Assembly (NCBI GenBank): GCA_034376725.1
Contig: JAXMJH010000092.1
Coordinates: 1-64,000 of the forward strand
Reading direction: 5' to 3'
DNA length: 64,000 nucleotides
DNA from: UBA11164 sp034376725
GTDB taxonomy: Bacteria > Pseudomonadota > Gammaproteobacteria > Xanthomonadales > Xanthomonadaceae
Positions within the stretch are counted from its first letter, which is position 1, and every line of letters starts with the position of its first letter. Both the position numbers and the translations under genes were made by a program. Below are positions 24,289-32,625 of the stretch, in pieces. The notes beneath the pieces were generated by a model, which was not told where the DNA came from, searched no databases, and saw only the letters and a program-made list of their open reading frames with translations.

Positions 24289-26118
24289 ATGTCGACCCTG
24301 TCCGCTGTCCCGCTTCCCGTCGCCGACTCGCCGCAGATCTCGGCGCTGGTCCTGCGCCGTGCGCTGATTGCCGGCGCGCGGCGGGTGATCGCCGATCGCG
24401 ATACGCTCAACCGGATCAATGTGTTTCCGGTCGCCGATGGCGATACCGGCAACAATCTGGCATTTACCCTGCAGGCGGTCCTGGCCGGCGCGCTGAGCCA
24501 ACGGGCGCGCAGCGTGGGCGAGTTGCTCAACCGGGTCGGCGCGGAGGCGGTCGATGGCGCGCGCGGAAACTCGGGCGCGATTCTGGCGCAGTTCTTCCAG
24601 GGCGTGTCCGAGTCGGTCGGCGATGCCGAGCGGCTGGACGCCGCGCTGCTGGCGCGCGCGGTGCGCGCCGGCGCCGATTCGGCCCGGCAGGCGCTCAGTG
24701 AACCGCGCGAGGGCACCGTACTCAGCGTCATCCGGGCGTTCGCCGAGGCACTCGACGCCAAGCGCATCGGACTGGGCCTGCAAGCCGCCTTCGAACACGC
24801 ACTCGAGCGCAGCCGCGAGGCGCTGGTTGCCACCACCGGGCAATTGGCCGTATTGCAGAAGGCGGGCGTAGTCGATGCCGGCGCCAAGGGCTTCGTCGAC
24901 CTGCTGGAGGGCATCGCCGAGTTCATCCAGGATGGCCGCACCGCCGCGCCGGCCGAGAGTGCCGATACCGCCTCGCTGGCGATCGCCGCGCACGCCGATG
25001 CGATCGACAATGAGCACCCGGACCACCGCTGGTGCAGCGAGTGCCTTATCAGCGCCGACGCGCTCGACCGGATTGCGCTGCGTCGCGCCGTCGAGGGGCT
25101 TGGCGCATCCTGCGTGGTGCTGGCCGGCAGCAACACCCGCGCGCGACTGCATGCCCATGTCGCCGACGCCCAGGCGTTGTTCGACGCCTGCGCCCGCTTC
25201 GGCCGGCTCGAAGGCTGCAAGGCCGACGACATGTTCGCTCAGCAGCGCCACACCGGCCTGCACCAGGAGGTGGCGATCATCACCGACAGCTCGGCCGACC
25301 TGCCGCCCGGGATGGCCGAGCATCTCAATGTCGACGTGGTGCCGCTGCGGATCAATTTCGGCGAGCGCGACTACCTCGATCGAGTCAGCCTGATGCCGCG
25401 CGAGTTCTTCAGGATGGTGCGTGCCGGTGGCCTTCTGCCCCGCACCAGCCAGCCGCCGGTCGGCGATTTTCGGCGTCAGTTCGAGTTCCTGCTGGCCCAT
25501 CACCCACAGGTGCTGTACGTCGGGCTGTCGCGGGCGGTATCCGGCACGCTGCAGGCCGCCGAGTCGGCCGCCGCCAAGTTGGGCAGCGAGCGTGTCCAGG
25601 TTTTCGATACCGCCCAGGCGGCCGGCGGCCAGGGCCTGTTGGTAATGGCGGCTGCCGAGCTGGCCGCTGCCGGCGAAACCCGCGAGCGCATCGTTGACGA
25701 ACTTCAGCGCCTGAAACCGCTGACGCTGACCTGGGCCGCTGCGCGCGATATCAAGCACGCCGTGCGCGGTGGCCGGGTACCGCGCTGGATCGGACCGATC
25801 GCCGAGTGGTTCGGCCTCACCCCGCTCGCCCACGTCACGCCCGAAGGTCGCCTGAAGGTCAGCGGCGCACTGTTCGGCAGCCAGGATGTGCCGGCCAGGA
25901 TGGCGGCCTATGTCGCCAGGCGCACGCCGGCCGGCCAGCAATGGCGGCTGATCGTTGGCCACGGCGACAGCCCCGAGGACGGTCAGGCGCTGCTCGACGG
26001 CCTGCGCGCACGCCTGGACTGCACGCAGAGCTGGCTGGTCGACACCGGCCCGGCGGTCGGTGCCCATGCCGGCCCCGGCACCCTGGTGGTTTCGCTCCAG
26101 CCGATTCGCCCGGACTGA
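24289..26118 (+). CDS. Fused DAK2 (FakA-like) and DegV (FakB-like) protein, likely fatty-acid kinase
   Basis: The protein is 609 residues. Residues 20-215 are a DhaL/DAK2 ATP-binding kinase domain (NVFPVADGDTGNNLAFTLQ with Mg-binding Asp residues; DGARGNSGAILAQFFQG). Residues 240-320 match the FakA middle domain (HRWCSECLIS, LHAHVADAQALF). From about 325 the DegV fold begins at VAIITDSSADLPPGMAEHLN and runs to the end (RTSQPPVGDF, GLSRAVSGTLQAAESAA, FDTAQAAGGQGL, IKHAVRGGRVPRW). FakA phosphorylates fatty acids bound by FakB (DegV). Here both are one chain, so substrate is probably held in cis. plsY, which consumes acyl-phosphate, is the next gene. Confidence 0.85.
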   Translation: MSTLSAVPLPVADSPQISALVLRRALIAGARRVIADRDTLNRINVFPVADGDTGNNLAFTLQAVLAGALSQRARSVGELLNRVGAEAVDGARGNSGAILAQFFQGVSESVGDAERLDAALLARAVRAGADSARQALSEPREGTVLSVIRAFAEALDAKRIGLGLQAAFEHALERSREALVATTGQLAVLQKAGVVDAGAKGFVDLLEGIAEFIQDGRTAAPAESADTASLAIAAHADAIDNEHPDHRWCSECLISADALDRIALRRAVEGLGASCVVLAGSNTRARLHAHVADAQALFDACARFGRLEGCKADDMFAQQRHTGLHQEVAIITDSSADLPPGMAEHLNVDVVPLRINFGERDYLDRVSLMPREFFRMVRAGGLLPRTSQPPVGDFRRQFEFLLAHHPQVLYVGLSRAVSGTLQAAESAAAKLGSERVQVFDTAQAAGGQGLLVMAAAELAAAGETRERIVDELQRLKPLTLTWAAARDIKHAVRGGRVPRWIGPIAEWFGLTPLAHVTPEGRLKVSGALFGSQDVPARMAAYVARRTPAGQQWRLIVGHGDSPEDGQALLDGLRARLDCTQSWLVDTGPAVGAHAGPGTLVVSLQPIRPD

Positions 26119-26220
26119 ACCCGGCGGCAGTGCGAGGACGGTCGGCGCGTCTGACGAGCCACAGCAGAAGATCGCCGTCGACCATACCTTTGACCCATCG
26201 CCGTCGGGGGCGATCGTGGG

Positions 26221-26226
26221 CATAAT
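26221..26226 (+). promoter_or_regulatory. -10 element for a leaderless plsY transcript
   Basis: CATAAT is followed by CGCCGC and the ATG at 26233. The hexamer and spacing are the same as for kefB/C. plsY may therefore have its own start as well as read-through from the upstream kinase gene. Confidence 0.5.
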
Positions 26227-26232
26227 CGCCGC

Positions 26233-26871
26233 ATGTTAACGACTCTGCTATTGGCCGCTTTCGCCTATTCGCTCGGTTCGCTGTCCGGCAGTCTGCTGGT
26301 CGGTCGACTGCTTCGAACGGATATCCGCGAACACGGCAGCGGCAACGCCGGCGGCACCAACGCGCTGCGCATCCTGGGCTGGCGTCTCGCGCTCGCGGTG
26401 GTGGTCATCGATATCGCCAAGGGCGCGCTGGCGAGCGGGCTCGCGCTGAGACTGGCGCCGGCCGAGGGGCCGCTGTCGCCGGAAGCACTGGGCTATCTGG
26501 CCGGCCTGCTGGCGGTGATCGGGCACTGTTGGCCAATCTGGCACGGATTTCGGGGCGGCAAGGGTGGAGCGACGCTGGTCGGTGCGCTGCTCGCGCTCTG
26601 GCCTCTGGCACTGATACCCATGCTGGCCACATGGTTTCTGGTGCTGGGCATCCGTGGCTTCGTCGGCCTGGCCACCATCACGGCGGCCTGGGCGCTGCCG
26701 GCGTTCGCGGCCTGGCAGGGCGCCACGGTCGGGCTTGCCTTCGGTCTGGCGGCAGCCGCGCTGATCACCTTCACCCACCGGGGCAACCTGTCGCGCATGG
26801 TCAGCGGAACCGAGCCGTGCTTCGAGCGGGCGCGGGTGCTTCGATTGTTCCGACGCGGACCGACCGGGTGA
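26233..26871 (+). CDS. plsY: Glycerol-3-phosphate acyltransferase PlsY
   Basis: The protein is 212 residues with five or six membrane segments. It transfers the acyl group of acyl-phosphate to sn-1 of glycerol-3-phosphate in the inner membrane. PlsY motifs are SLSGSLLVGRLL, HGSGNAGGTNALRILGW and WPIWHGFRGGKGGATLVG, the last being the phosphate-binding loop. It follows the fused kinase gene by 114 bases. The C-terminal tail (RGNLSRMVSGTEPCFE) is normal for the family. The usual neighbours tsaD and folB are absent. Confidence 0.93.
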   Translation: MLTTLLLAAFAYSLGSLSGSLLVGRLLRTDIREHGSGNAGGTNALRILGWRLALAVVVIDIAKGALASGLALRLAPAEGPLSPEALGYLAGLLAVIGHCWPIWHGFRGGKGGATLVGALLALWPLALIPMLATWFLVLGIRGFVGLATITAAWALPAFAAWQGATVGLAFGLAAAALITFTHRGNLSRMVSGTEPCFERARVLRLFRRGPTG

Positions 26872-26958
26872 TGGCGAGATTCAACGCCTGCGACAGCCAT
26901 GATCGGCACGCCATGCGGACTGACCCGATCACCCACTCTGGACCACCCCGAGACCGTC

Positions 26959-27771
26959 ATGAATGACTCCCTGATGGCACTGGATGCCGAACGTATCTCC
27001 GGACTGCTGTCGGAATCGGGTGGCTTGATCGCCGGCCCGATCGAAGTGCTGGCCAGCGTCGATTCGACCAACGCCGAACTGCTGCGCCGGGTGGCGCCGG
27101 ACCAGCACACGGTGCTGCTGGCCGAAACCCAAAGCGCCGGGCGCGGTCGGCAGGGACGGCACTGGCAATCGCCCGGCGGCGGCAATCTTTATGTTTCGGT
27201 GTATCGCCGTTTCGAGCGCTCGCTGCCCGGCCTGGCCGGCCTGCCGCTGGCGGTTGCTGTCGCCGTGGCCCAGACCCTGGTATCGCTGGGCATCGACGAC
27301 ATCGCCGTGAAGTGGCCCAACGACCTGCTGCGGCCCAACGGCAAAGTGGGCGGGATTCTGATCGAATCGGCCGGCGGCCCGGCGCGGCCGACCGCCCTGG
27401 TGATTGGCGTGGGCCTCAACGTACGGATGCCGGCCGACAGCCCGGCGATCGACCAGCCATGGGCCGATCTGTCCGACCGCCTGCCGATGCCGATCGACCG
27501 CAACCCGATAGCCGCTGCGTTGATTGGCCACCTGCTGCCGACTCTGGAACGCTTCGATCAGCAGGGCCTGGTGCCGTTCCTGCCGGCATGGCGGTCATTC
27601 GATGCGCTGCGCGCGCGGACCGTGGAGGTCAACGACGGCACTCGGAGGTTGATCGGCGTGGCCGACGGCGTGGCTGATGACGGCGCGCTCTTGGTGCGTC
27701 ATGCCCGCGGCACGCGCAAGGTCTACGCCGGTGAAGCGCGCGTGCGACCGGCCGGGGTGGGCCGAGGGTGA
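26959..27771 (+). CDS. birA: Biotin-protein ligase lacking the DNA-binding domain
   Basis: The protein is 270 residues. It activates biotin as biotinyl-AMP and attaches it to acetyl-CoA carboxylase BCCP. Catalytic motifs: SVDSTNAELLRR, the biotinyl-AMP loop SAGRGRQGRHWQSPGGGNLY, VKWPNDLLRPNGKVGGILIE and VIGVGLNVRMP. A C-terminal SH3-like domain follows. E. coli BirA has about 60 N-terminal residues of helix-turn-helix; here only about 25 precede the catalytic core, so repressor function is probably absent. The ATG at 26959 is not preceded by a good ribosome site, and the frame stays open to 26899. It overlaps coaX by four bases (GTGA). Confidence 0.9.
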   Translation: MNDSLMALDAERISGLLSESGGLIAGPIEVLASVDSTNAELLRRVAPDQHTVLLAETQSAGRGRQGRHWQSPGGGNLYVSVYRRFERSLPGLAGLPLAVAVAVAQTLVSLGIDDIAVKWPNDLLRPNGKVGGILIESAGGPARPTALVIGVGLNVRMPADSPAIDQPWADLSDRLPMPIDRNPIAAALIGHLLPTLERFDQQGLVPFLPAWRSFDALRARTVEVNDGTRRLIGVADGVADDGALLVRHARGTRKVYAGEARVRPAGVGRG

Positions 27772-28505
27772 ACGCCTGGCTTTTCGATCTGGGCAATACC
27801 CGTTTGAAATGGACCCAGTGTCGGTCCGCAGGCTCTGGTCCGGTCGCCGCGCTGAGCCACGGCGTGGCCGGATTCGAGAAAGCCCTGGATCTGGCCCTGG
27901 CCGAACTGCCGCGCGCCGATCAGGCCTGGCTGGCCAGCGTGGCCGCCCCGGATCTGGCGGCCCGCGTCGGCGCGCTCTGCCACCGCCACGGCGTGCCCTG
28001 TCAGGCGGCTCGCACACTGGCCGAGTGCGCGGGGGTACGCATCGCCTACGCCGAACCGGACACGCTCGGCGTCGACCGCTTCCTGTCGCTGCTGGCGGCG
28101 CACGAGCGCGGGCCGGGGCCGTGGCTGATCGTCAGCGTGGGGACCGCCTTGACCATCGATCTGCTCGATGCCGGCGGCCTGCACCGGGGCGGGCTGATCG
28201 CCCCGTCACCCTCGCTGATGCGCCGCAGTCTGGCCGAACACGCCGCGCGCCTGCACGAAACGCCCGGCACCGCCCAGCGCTGGGGCCGCAGCACCGAGGA
28301 CGCAATTGCCAGCGGCACCCAAGCGGCTGCACTGGGGCTTATCGAGCGTAGCTACGCGCTGGCCTGCGACGAGCTGCACAGCGCTCCGCAGTTGCTCATC
28401 GGCGGCGGCGGCGCGCCCCCGTTGCTGGGGCACCTGCCGCTGCCGGCCACGCGGGTCGACGATCTGGTGCTGCAAGGGCTGGCGGTCTATGCCAGGCAGG
28501 CCTGA
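27768..28505 (+). CDS. coaX: Type III pantothenate kinase
   Basis: The protein is 245 residues. It phosphorylates pantothenate in the first step of CoA synthesis, needing monovalent cation. ASKHA-fold motifs are FDLGNTRLKW at the N-terminus, PDTLGVDRFLSLLAAHE, VSVGTALTIDLLDAGGLHRG and the C-terminal LIGGGGAPPLLGHL. GTG at 27768 overlaps the birA stop. birA-coaX-SPOR is a recurrent gene order in beta- and gammaproteobacteria. Confidence 0.93.
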   Translation: MNAWLFDLGNTRLKWTQCRSAGSGPVAALSHGVAGFEKALDLALAELPRADQAWLASVAAPDLAARVGALCHRHGVPCQAARTLAECAGVRIAYAEPDTLGVDRFLSLLAAHERGPGPWLIVSVGTALTIDLLDAGGLHRGGLIAPSPSLMRRSLAEHAARLHETPGTAQRWGRSTEDAIASGTQAAALGLIERSYALACDELHSAPQLLIGGGGAPPLLGHLPLPATRVDDLVLQGLAVYARQA

Positions 28506-28588
28506 GCGGTCGCGCCGCCAGCCAGTGCCCTGGGTCAGCGCCATCGACCGGCGCGCGCAGCAGTCATCGCGTCGGCCGGCTTCCGGGC

Positions 28589-28594
28589 TAAACT
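28589..28594 (+). promoter_or_regulatory. -10 element for a leaderless SPOR-protein transcript
   Basis: TAAACT is followed by CACCCG and the ATG at 28601. No Shine-Dalgarno is present. Confidence 0.5.
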
Positions 28595-28600
28595 CACCCG

Positions 28601-29299
28601 ATGATGATCCGCAGTCTGGTATTGGTGCTGGTGTGCATGAATCTGGCCGCTGGCGGCTGGCTGTGGTGGCGCTCGGCTCCGGCTCCTGCAGGGCCGGCCG
28701 GTGCGCCAGCGATCGAGGACACTCCCAGTCTGGTGCTGCTTAACGAGGTCGAGCACCTGCCCGAGCCGCCGGCCTGGGTCGAACCCGACGCGCCGCCGGA
28801 GCCGATCGAAGCGGCCTCCCAATGCCTGCGCCTGGGGCCGTTCGAAAGCCCCGCCGCACAGCGCCAGGCGCTGGCCCTGCTGCAGCCCGTGGTCAGCCGC
28901 ATTCGCGACTCGGAAACCCAGGTCGAATCGGCTCAGGATCACCGGGTATTCATTCCCCGGGCAGCGGACCGCGAGCAGGCGCTCGCGGTGGCCCGCGAAC
29001 TGGCCGCCCGTGGCGTGAGCGACTACTACGTGGTGACCAGTGGCGAGCTGGAGAATTCGATCTCGCTGGGCCTGTTTCGCAATCGGGAGAACGCCGAACG
29101 GCGCATCGCGCAGCTCGCCGCACTCGGCTTCTCGCCGCAGCTGGACAGCCGCACCGAGTCCCAGGTGCAGTGGTGGCTGGAAGTGGCCGCAAATCCCGAC
29201 TTCAGCCTCGACGGCGCGCTGGGCGACGCTGAATCGATCCCCTCCCGGAGCATCGATTGCGCCGTGCTCGATGAAGAGCCGACCGGTCCGGTGCGGTAG
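28601..29299 (+). CDS. SPOR-domain protein
   Basis: The protein is 232 residues. An N-terminal membrane anchor (IRSLVLVLVCMNLAAGGWLW) is followed by a Pro-rich linker. Near residue 75 CLRLGPFESPAAQRQALALL begins a SPOR domain with the GPF signature, then SDYYVVTSGELENSISLGLF and a second SPOR-like half. SPOR domains bind denuded peptidoglycan at division sites. It follows coaX, its usual position. It may instead be read from its own leaderless promoter. The C-terminal 30 residues contain one Cys and have no recognised motif. Confidence 0.8.
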   Translation: MMIRSLVLVLVCMNLAAGGWLWWRSAPAPAGPAGAPAIEDTPSLVLLNEVEHLPEPPAWVEPDAPPEPIEAASQCLRLGPFESPAAQRQALALLQPVVSRIRDSETQVESAQDHRVFIPRAADREQALAVARELAARGVSDYYVVTSGELENSISLGLFRNRENAERRIAQLAALGFSPQLDSRTESQVQWWLEVAANPDFSLDGALGDAESIPSRSIDCAVLDEEPTGPVR

Positions 29300-29370
29300 A
29301 ATCTCGCTGGAAGTCTGTCGGACTTTGGTGGTCGAGGCGATGGCCGACTGTGCAGGAACAGATTCTCGAC

Positions 29371-29401
29371 GGTTCGCCGCGTTATCGCGGCGCTGCGAAC
29401 C
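29371..29401. other. Two-step hairpin upstream of tRNA-Thr
   Basis: GGTTCGC (29371-29377) pairs with GCGAACC (29395-29401), and inside it GCCGCG pairs with CGCGGC around a TTAT loop. No T-run follows. It could be a processing signal or a terminator for the SPOR gene. Confidence 0.35.
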
Positions 29402-29471
29402 AGAAATCGTCGGGAATGGTTCGCACAGACGCTATCGCAGTCGGCCGGCCAAACTCCGCAAAGCGTTTCGT

Positions 29472-29547
29472 GCCGGCATAGCTCAGCTGGTAGAGCAACC
29501 GCCTTGTAAGCGGTAGGTCGTCCGTTCGATTCGGACTGTCGGCACCA
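29472..29547 (+). tRNA. tRNA-Thr (anticodon TGT)
   Basis: The 76-base cloverleaf includes an encoded CCA. Acceptor stem GCCGGCA pairs with TGTCGGC (one G-T pair). The anticodon loop CTTGTAA lies between ACCGC and GCGGT, placing TGT at 29505-29507 and reading ACA (Thr). The T-arm is GTCCG-TTCGATT-CGGAC. It stands alone with no neighbouring tRNA. Confidence 0.96.
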
Positions 29548-29581
29548 TTGTTCGCTTCGCCCACCCGCATTGGAGGCAGTC

Positions 29582-29989
29582 ATGCAGCGAGTACTCTCAC
29601 GGACGCTGTTGGTCCTGGCATTGTTCGCAGCCGCTGGCGCGCCGCTGGCGCTCGCCCAGGAGCCCGGCATCAGCCCGCAAGGCCTCGCCTTGGCCATCGA
29701 AAACGGCCAGGCGCCGTTGATTCTGGATGTCCGCACGCCGGAAGAATTCGCCAGGGGACACGTGCCGGGCGCCATCCTGATTCCCCACGACCAGCTCGCC
29801 GAGCGGCTGTCGGAGCTGGGCGGCGCGACCGAGGTGGTGCTGTACTGCCACAGCGGACGCAGGGCTACCCTGGTCGAGGGCATTCTGATCGACGCCGGCA
29901 TCGGCGTCAGTCAGATCGAGGGTAACTGGCTGGGCTGGCAGGCGGCCGGTCTGGACAGGAAGTACCCCACCGCCGGAGCAGACAAGTGA
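29582..29989 (+). CDS. Exported rhodanese-domain protein
   Basis: The protein is 135 residues. A signal peptide (LVLALFAAAGAPLALAQ) precedes one rhodanese domain: LILDVRTPEEFARGHVPGAI, then the active-site loop VLYCHSGRRA with the catalytic Cys. Single-domain rhodaneses transfer sulfane sulfur; this one is periplasmic. GGAGGCAGTC precedes the ATG at 29582. The stop overlaps the arginase GTG by four bases, so the two are co-translated. The functional link to arginase is not obvious. Confidence 0.88.
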   Translation: MQRVLSRTLLVLALFAAAGAPLALAQEPGISPQGLALAIENGQAPLILDVRTPEEFARGHVPGAILIPHDQLAERLSELGGATEVVLYCHSGRRATLVEGILIDAGIGVSQIEGNWLGWQAAGLDRKYPTAGADK

Positions 29990-30909
29990 CCGGGCAAGGC
30001 CGTCCGGTATCGCTGATCGGCGCGCCCACCGACATCGGCGCCGGGCATCGGGGCGCGTCGATGGGCCCGGAAGCGCTGCGCGTCGCCAATCTGGTCGGGG
30101 CGCTGACCGGGCGAGGTCTGGACGTGATCGACCGCGGCAATCTCAGCGGCCCGCTCAACCCCTGGCTGCCGCCCGTCGATGGCCACCGCCACCTGGAAGA
30201 AGTGGCCGAATGGAACCGCGCCGTCATGCATGCCGTAGCGGCTGAACTGGACCAGGGACGTCTGCCGATCCTGCTCGGCGGCGATCACTGCCTGGCGATC
30301 GGCAGCATCGCCGCAGTGGCCCAGTACTGCCGCACAACCGGCAAAACGCTCCGAGTGATCTGGCTGGATGCCCACGCCGACTACAACACCTCCGATCTCA
30401 CGCCGTCGGGTAACGTGCACGGCATGCCGGTCGCCTGCCTGTGCGGGCACGGCCCGGCGAGTCTCACCGGCATCGCCGGCGAGCTGCCGGTGGTCGATGC
30501 CGGCGTGTTCCGGCAAATCGGCATCCGCTCGGTCGATCCTGGCGAAAAGCAGCTGGTGCACGAGGCCGGCATCGATATCTACGACATGCGCTACATCGAT
30601 GAGCACGGCATGCGCCGGGCGATGACCGAGGCGCTGGCCGACATGGACGAGAACACACACCTCCACGTCAGTTTCGATGTCGATTTCCTCGACCCGACCA
30701 TCGCGCCCGGCGTGGGGACCACGGTCAAGGGCGGGCCGACCTACCGCGAGGCGCAGCTTGTGATGGAGCTGATCGCCGACACCTGCCGGCTGGGCTCGCT
30801 GGACATCGTCGAGCTCAACCCGGCGTTCGACAAGCGCAACAAGACTGCACGGCTGGCGGTCGACCTGGTCGAGAGCCTGTTCGGAAAATCGACGCTGATG
30901 CGCGACTGA
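29986..30909 (+). CDS. rocF: Arginase
   Basis: The protein is 307 residues. It hydrolyses arginine to ornithine and urea. Manganese ligands are in LLGGDHCLAIGS, WLDAHADYNT and HVSFDVDFLDPTIAPGVGT. SGNVHGMPVA and VGTTVKGGPTYREAQL are arginase (not agmatinase) features. The start is a GTG that overlaps the rhodanese stop. The CtlX-like enzyme at 19342 acts on related guanidino compounds but is unlinked. Length and motifs are complete. Confidence 0.9.
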   Translation: MTGQGRPVSLIGAPTDIGAGHRGASMGPEALRVANLVGALTGRGLDVIDRGNLSGPLNPWLPPVDGHRHLEEVAEWNRAVMHAVAAELDQGRLPILLGGDHCLAIGSIAAVAQYCRTTGKTLRVIWLDAHADYNTSDLTPSGNVHGMPVACLCGHGPASLTGIAGELPVVDAGVFRQIGIRSVDPGEKQLVHEAGIDIYDMRYIDEHGMRRAMTEALADMDENTHLHVSFDVDFLDPTIAPGVGTTVKGGPTYREAQLVMELIADTCRLGSLDIVELNPAFDKRNKTARLAVDLVESLFGKSTLMRD

Positions 30910-30952
30910 CACGAAGGGGGCGCGGTCGGCGGATGCCGGCCGGTCCCCGGAA

Positions 30953-31432
30953 TCAAAAGGCGTAGTGCAGCAGCAGGAAGGTTTCGCCCCGGTTGCGCCC
31001 GGAAATGCTGCCGTTGGACAGGTGCCGCAAGGACACCGACGCGTCGCCCCAGCGGTAGCCGACTGCGCTCTGGAACTGCAGGTGATCGGACAGCACTTCG
31101 TTGTCTTCCTGGGCCAGCGCTACGCCGAAGCTACCGTACATTCCGCGCCAGGTCAGCCGCTTGCTGACCGCAATCCAGAATGTGTCGTCGACCGAGACAA
31201 CGCCGTTCTGATGCCGCTCGTCGATGAATCCGACCATGAATTCCCAGGGATGCCGCTGCTCGGTCAGCCACGCCAGGGTGGCCACGCCGGTCGCCTCACC
31301 TTCGATATCCTTGGCGATGCCCGCGCCGATCTCGATTTCGCCTGCCGTCGCCGCCGGACTTAACGGAACACAGACGAGCAGCGCAACCGAGCACAGAACA
31401 GAGGAAACGAGCGAGCGGAGCAGGATGGCCAT
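30953..31432 (-). CDS. PagL-like lipid A 3-O-deacylase
   Basis: The protein is 159 residues. A signal peptide precedes an eight-strand outer-membrane barrel with alternating hydrophobic strands and a terminal aromatic (LLLHYAF). The catalytic region LRHLSNGSISGRNRGETFLL holds His, Ser and Glu in the PagL arrangement (HLSN, then Glu). PagL removes the 3-O acyl chain of lipid A. The ATG at 31432 was preferred over a TTG at 31444. It converges on arginase after 43 bases. No nearby promoter link to PhoP is visible. Confidence 0.8.
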   Translation of the reverse strand: MAILLRSLVSSVLCSVALLVCVPLSPAATAGEIEIGAGIAKDIEGEATGVATLAWLTEQRHPWEFMVGFIDERHQNGVVSVDDTFWIAVSKRLTWRGMYGSFGVALAQEDNEVLSDHLQFQSAVGYRWGDASVSLRHLSNGSISGRNRGETFLLLHYAF

Positions 31433-31526
31433 GATGTCGGGCAATCGGACGGTGGCAGGAATTGTGCCCGGTGCTTCGCTATCCGCCTACCGGGCGCAAG
31501 CCGAAAGATTGGGTGCTGCGTTCAAA

Positions 31527-32462
31527 TCAGCGGCCCAGCTTGTCCCGGAACCAGCGCCTGAGTGCGCCCGGCGCAGTCCCGTGTATCCGCTTGAATGCCT
31601 TGCGAAACGCCGATTCGTCTTCGTAACCCACCCGGCCCGCGGCCTGGGCCACCGAGGTGCCTGGATCGCGCAACATCAGTTCGGCCTGAGTCATCCGCCA
31701 ACGGGTCAGGTAGTCGTTGGGGGTGCTGCCCAGCATTTCGGAAAACCGCTGGGCAAAGGTGGTGCGCGACATCCCGGCGATCTTGGCCATGCGCTCCAGG
31801 CTCCAGTCGTCGCCGGAGCGCCGGTGGATCGCCTCCAGCACGCGACGCAGACCGGGATCGGCCATTCCCGCCAGCAGGCCGCGCGGATTCTCGCTGGTGC
31901 GCAGATAGTGGCGAATCACCATGACGAACAGGGTGTCGGCCAGCTTGTTGATCACGCTCGCGGTGCCCAGGCCCTCGGAGTTGGCCTCGGTGATCAGCAA
32001 ATTGCCCAGTTGGATCAGCCCCTGGCCGCCGTCCTCGGCGGGCACCACGATCACTTCGGGCAGCGCATCGAGTATCGGATTGTGCCGGCCGGCAAGGAAC
32101 TCGAAATAGCCGCACAGGATGGTGGTGAACGGGCCCTCGCCGTCCATGCTCACCACCGGCGTCTCGCCGCGCAGCGACCGGTCGGGGGAAAGCATATGCC
32201 AGGCATCGTGCGGCATCACCGCTAGATCGCCGGCGCTGATTTGGCGCGGCTCGCTGTTTCGGGTGTGCAGCCAGGCCTCACCCTGCCCGATGAAGTGAAA
32301 GGTCGCCCGGCGCATCCCCGCCGTACCGAACTGCCACGCACCGCACAGGCTCGGCGTCGCCATGACGCCGGCACTGAGCTGGTAGGCGCCGAGCAGAAAC
32401 GACAACAGATCGTCGTCTTCGGTCCGCATCATCGCCATCATCGGATTATTGTTGTCTTCCAT
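31527..32462 (-). CDS. AraC-family regulator with cupin sensor
   Basis: The protein is 311 residues. The N-terminal 190 residues form a cupin_6-type sensor (FHFIGQGEAWLHTRN, ISAGDLAVMPHDAWHML). The C-terminal pair of helix-turn-helices is WSLERMAKIAGMSRTTFAQR and VAQAAGRVGYEDESAFRKAF, followed by GTAPGALRRWFR. The ATG at 32462 begins the recognisable protein. It is divergent from soeA across 163 bases, so it is a candidate regulator of that gene. The effector is unknown. Confidence 0.88.
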   Translation of the reverse strand: MEDNNNPMMAMMRTEDDDLLSFLLGAYQLSAGVMATPSLCGAWQFGTAGMRRATFHFIGQGEAWLHTRNSEPRQISAGDLAVMPHDAWHMLSPDRSLRGETPVVSMDGEGPFTTILCGYFEFLAGRHNPILDALPEVIVVPAEDGGQGLIQLGNLLITEANSEGLGTASVINKLADTLFVMVIRHYLRTSENPRGLLAGMADPGLRRVLEAIHRRSGDDWSLERMAKIAGMSRTTFAQRFSEMLGSTPNDYLTRWRMTQAELMLRDPGTSVAQAAGRVGYEDESAFRKAFKRIHGTAPGALRRWFRDKLGR

Positions 32463-32625
32463 GGTCTGTTCCCTACGCGTTGGCGGGCAGTTTCCGTCAT
32501 GACGCGGCGCGGGGCAAATGCCCCATGCCTCGCTTCGCGGAGCCACAGTCTGCACAATGGCAGCTCATGACCGCGCCAGACAGCCGACACCGCCGTTCAC
32601 CGACCCAGACCTGCACCGGCCCCGC

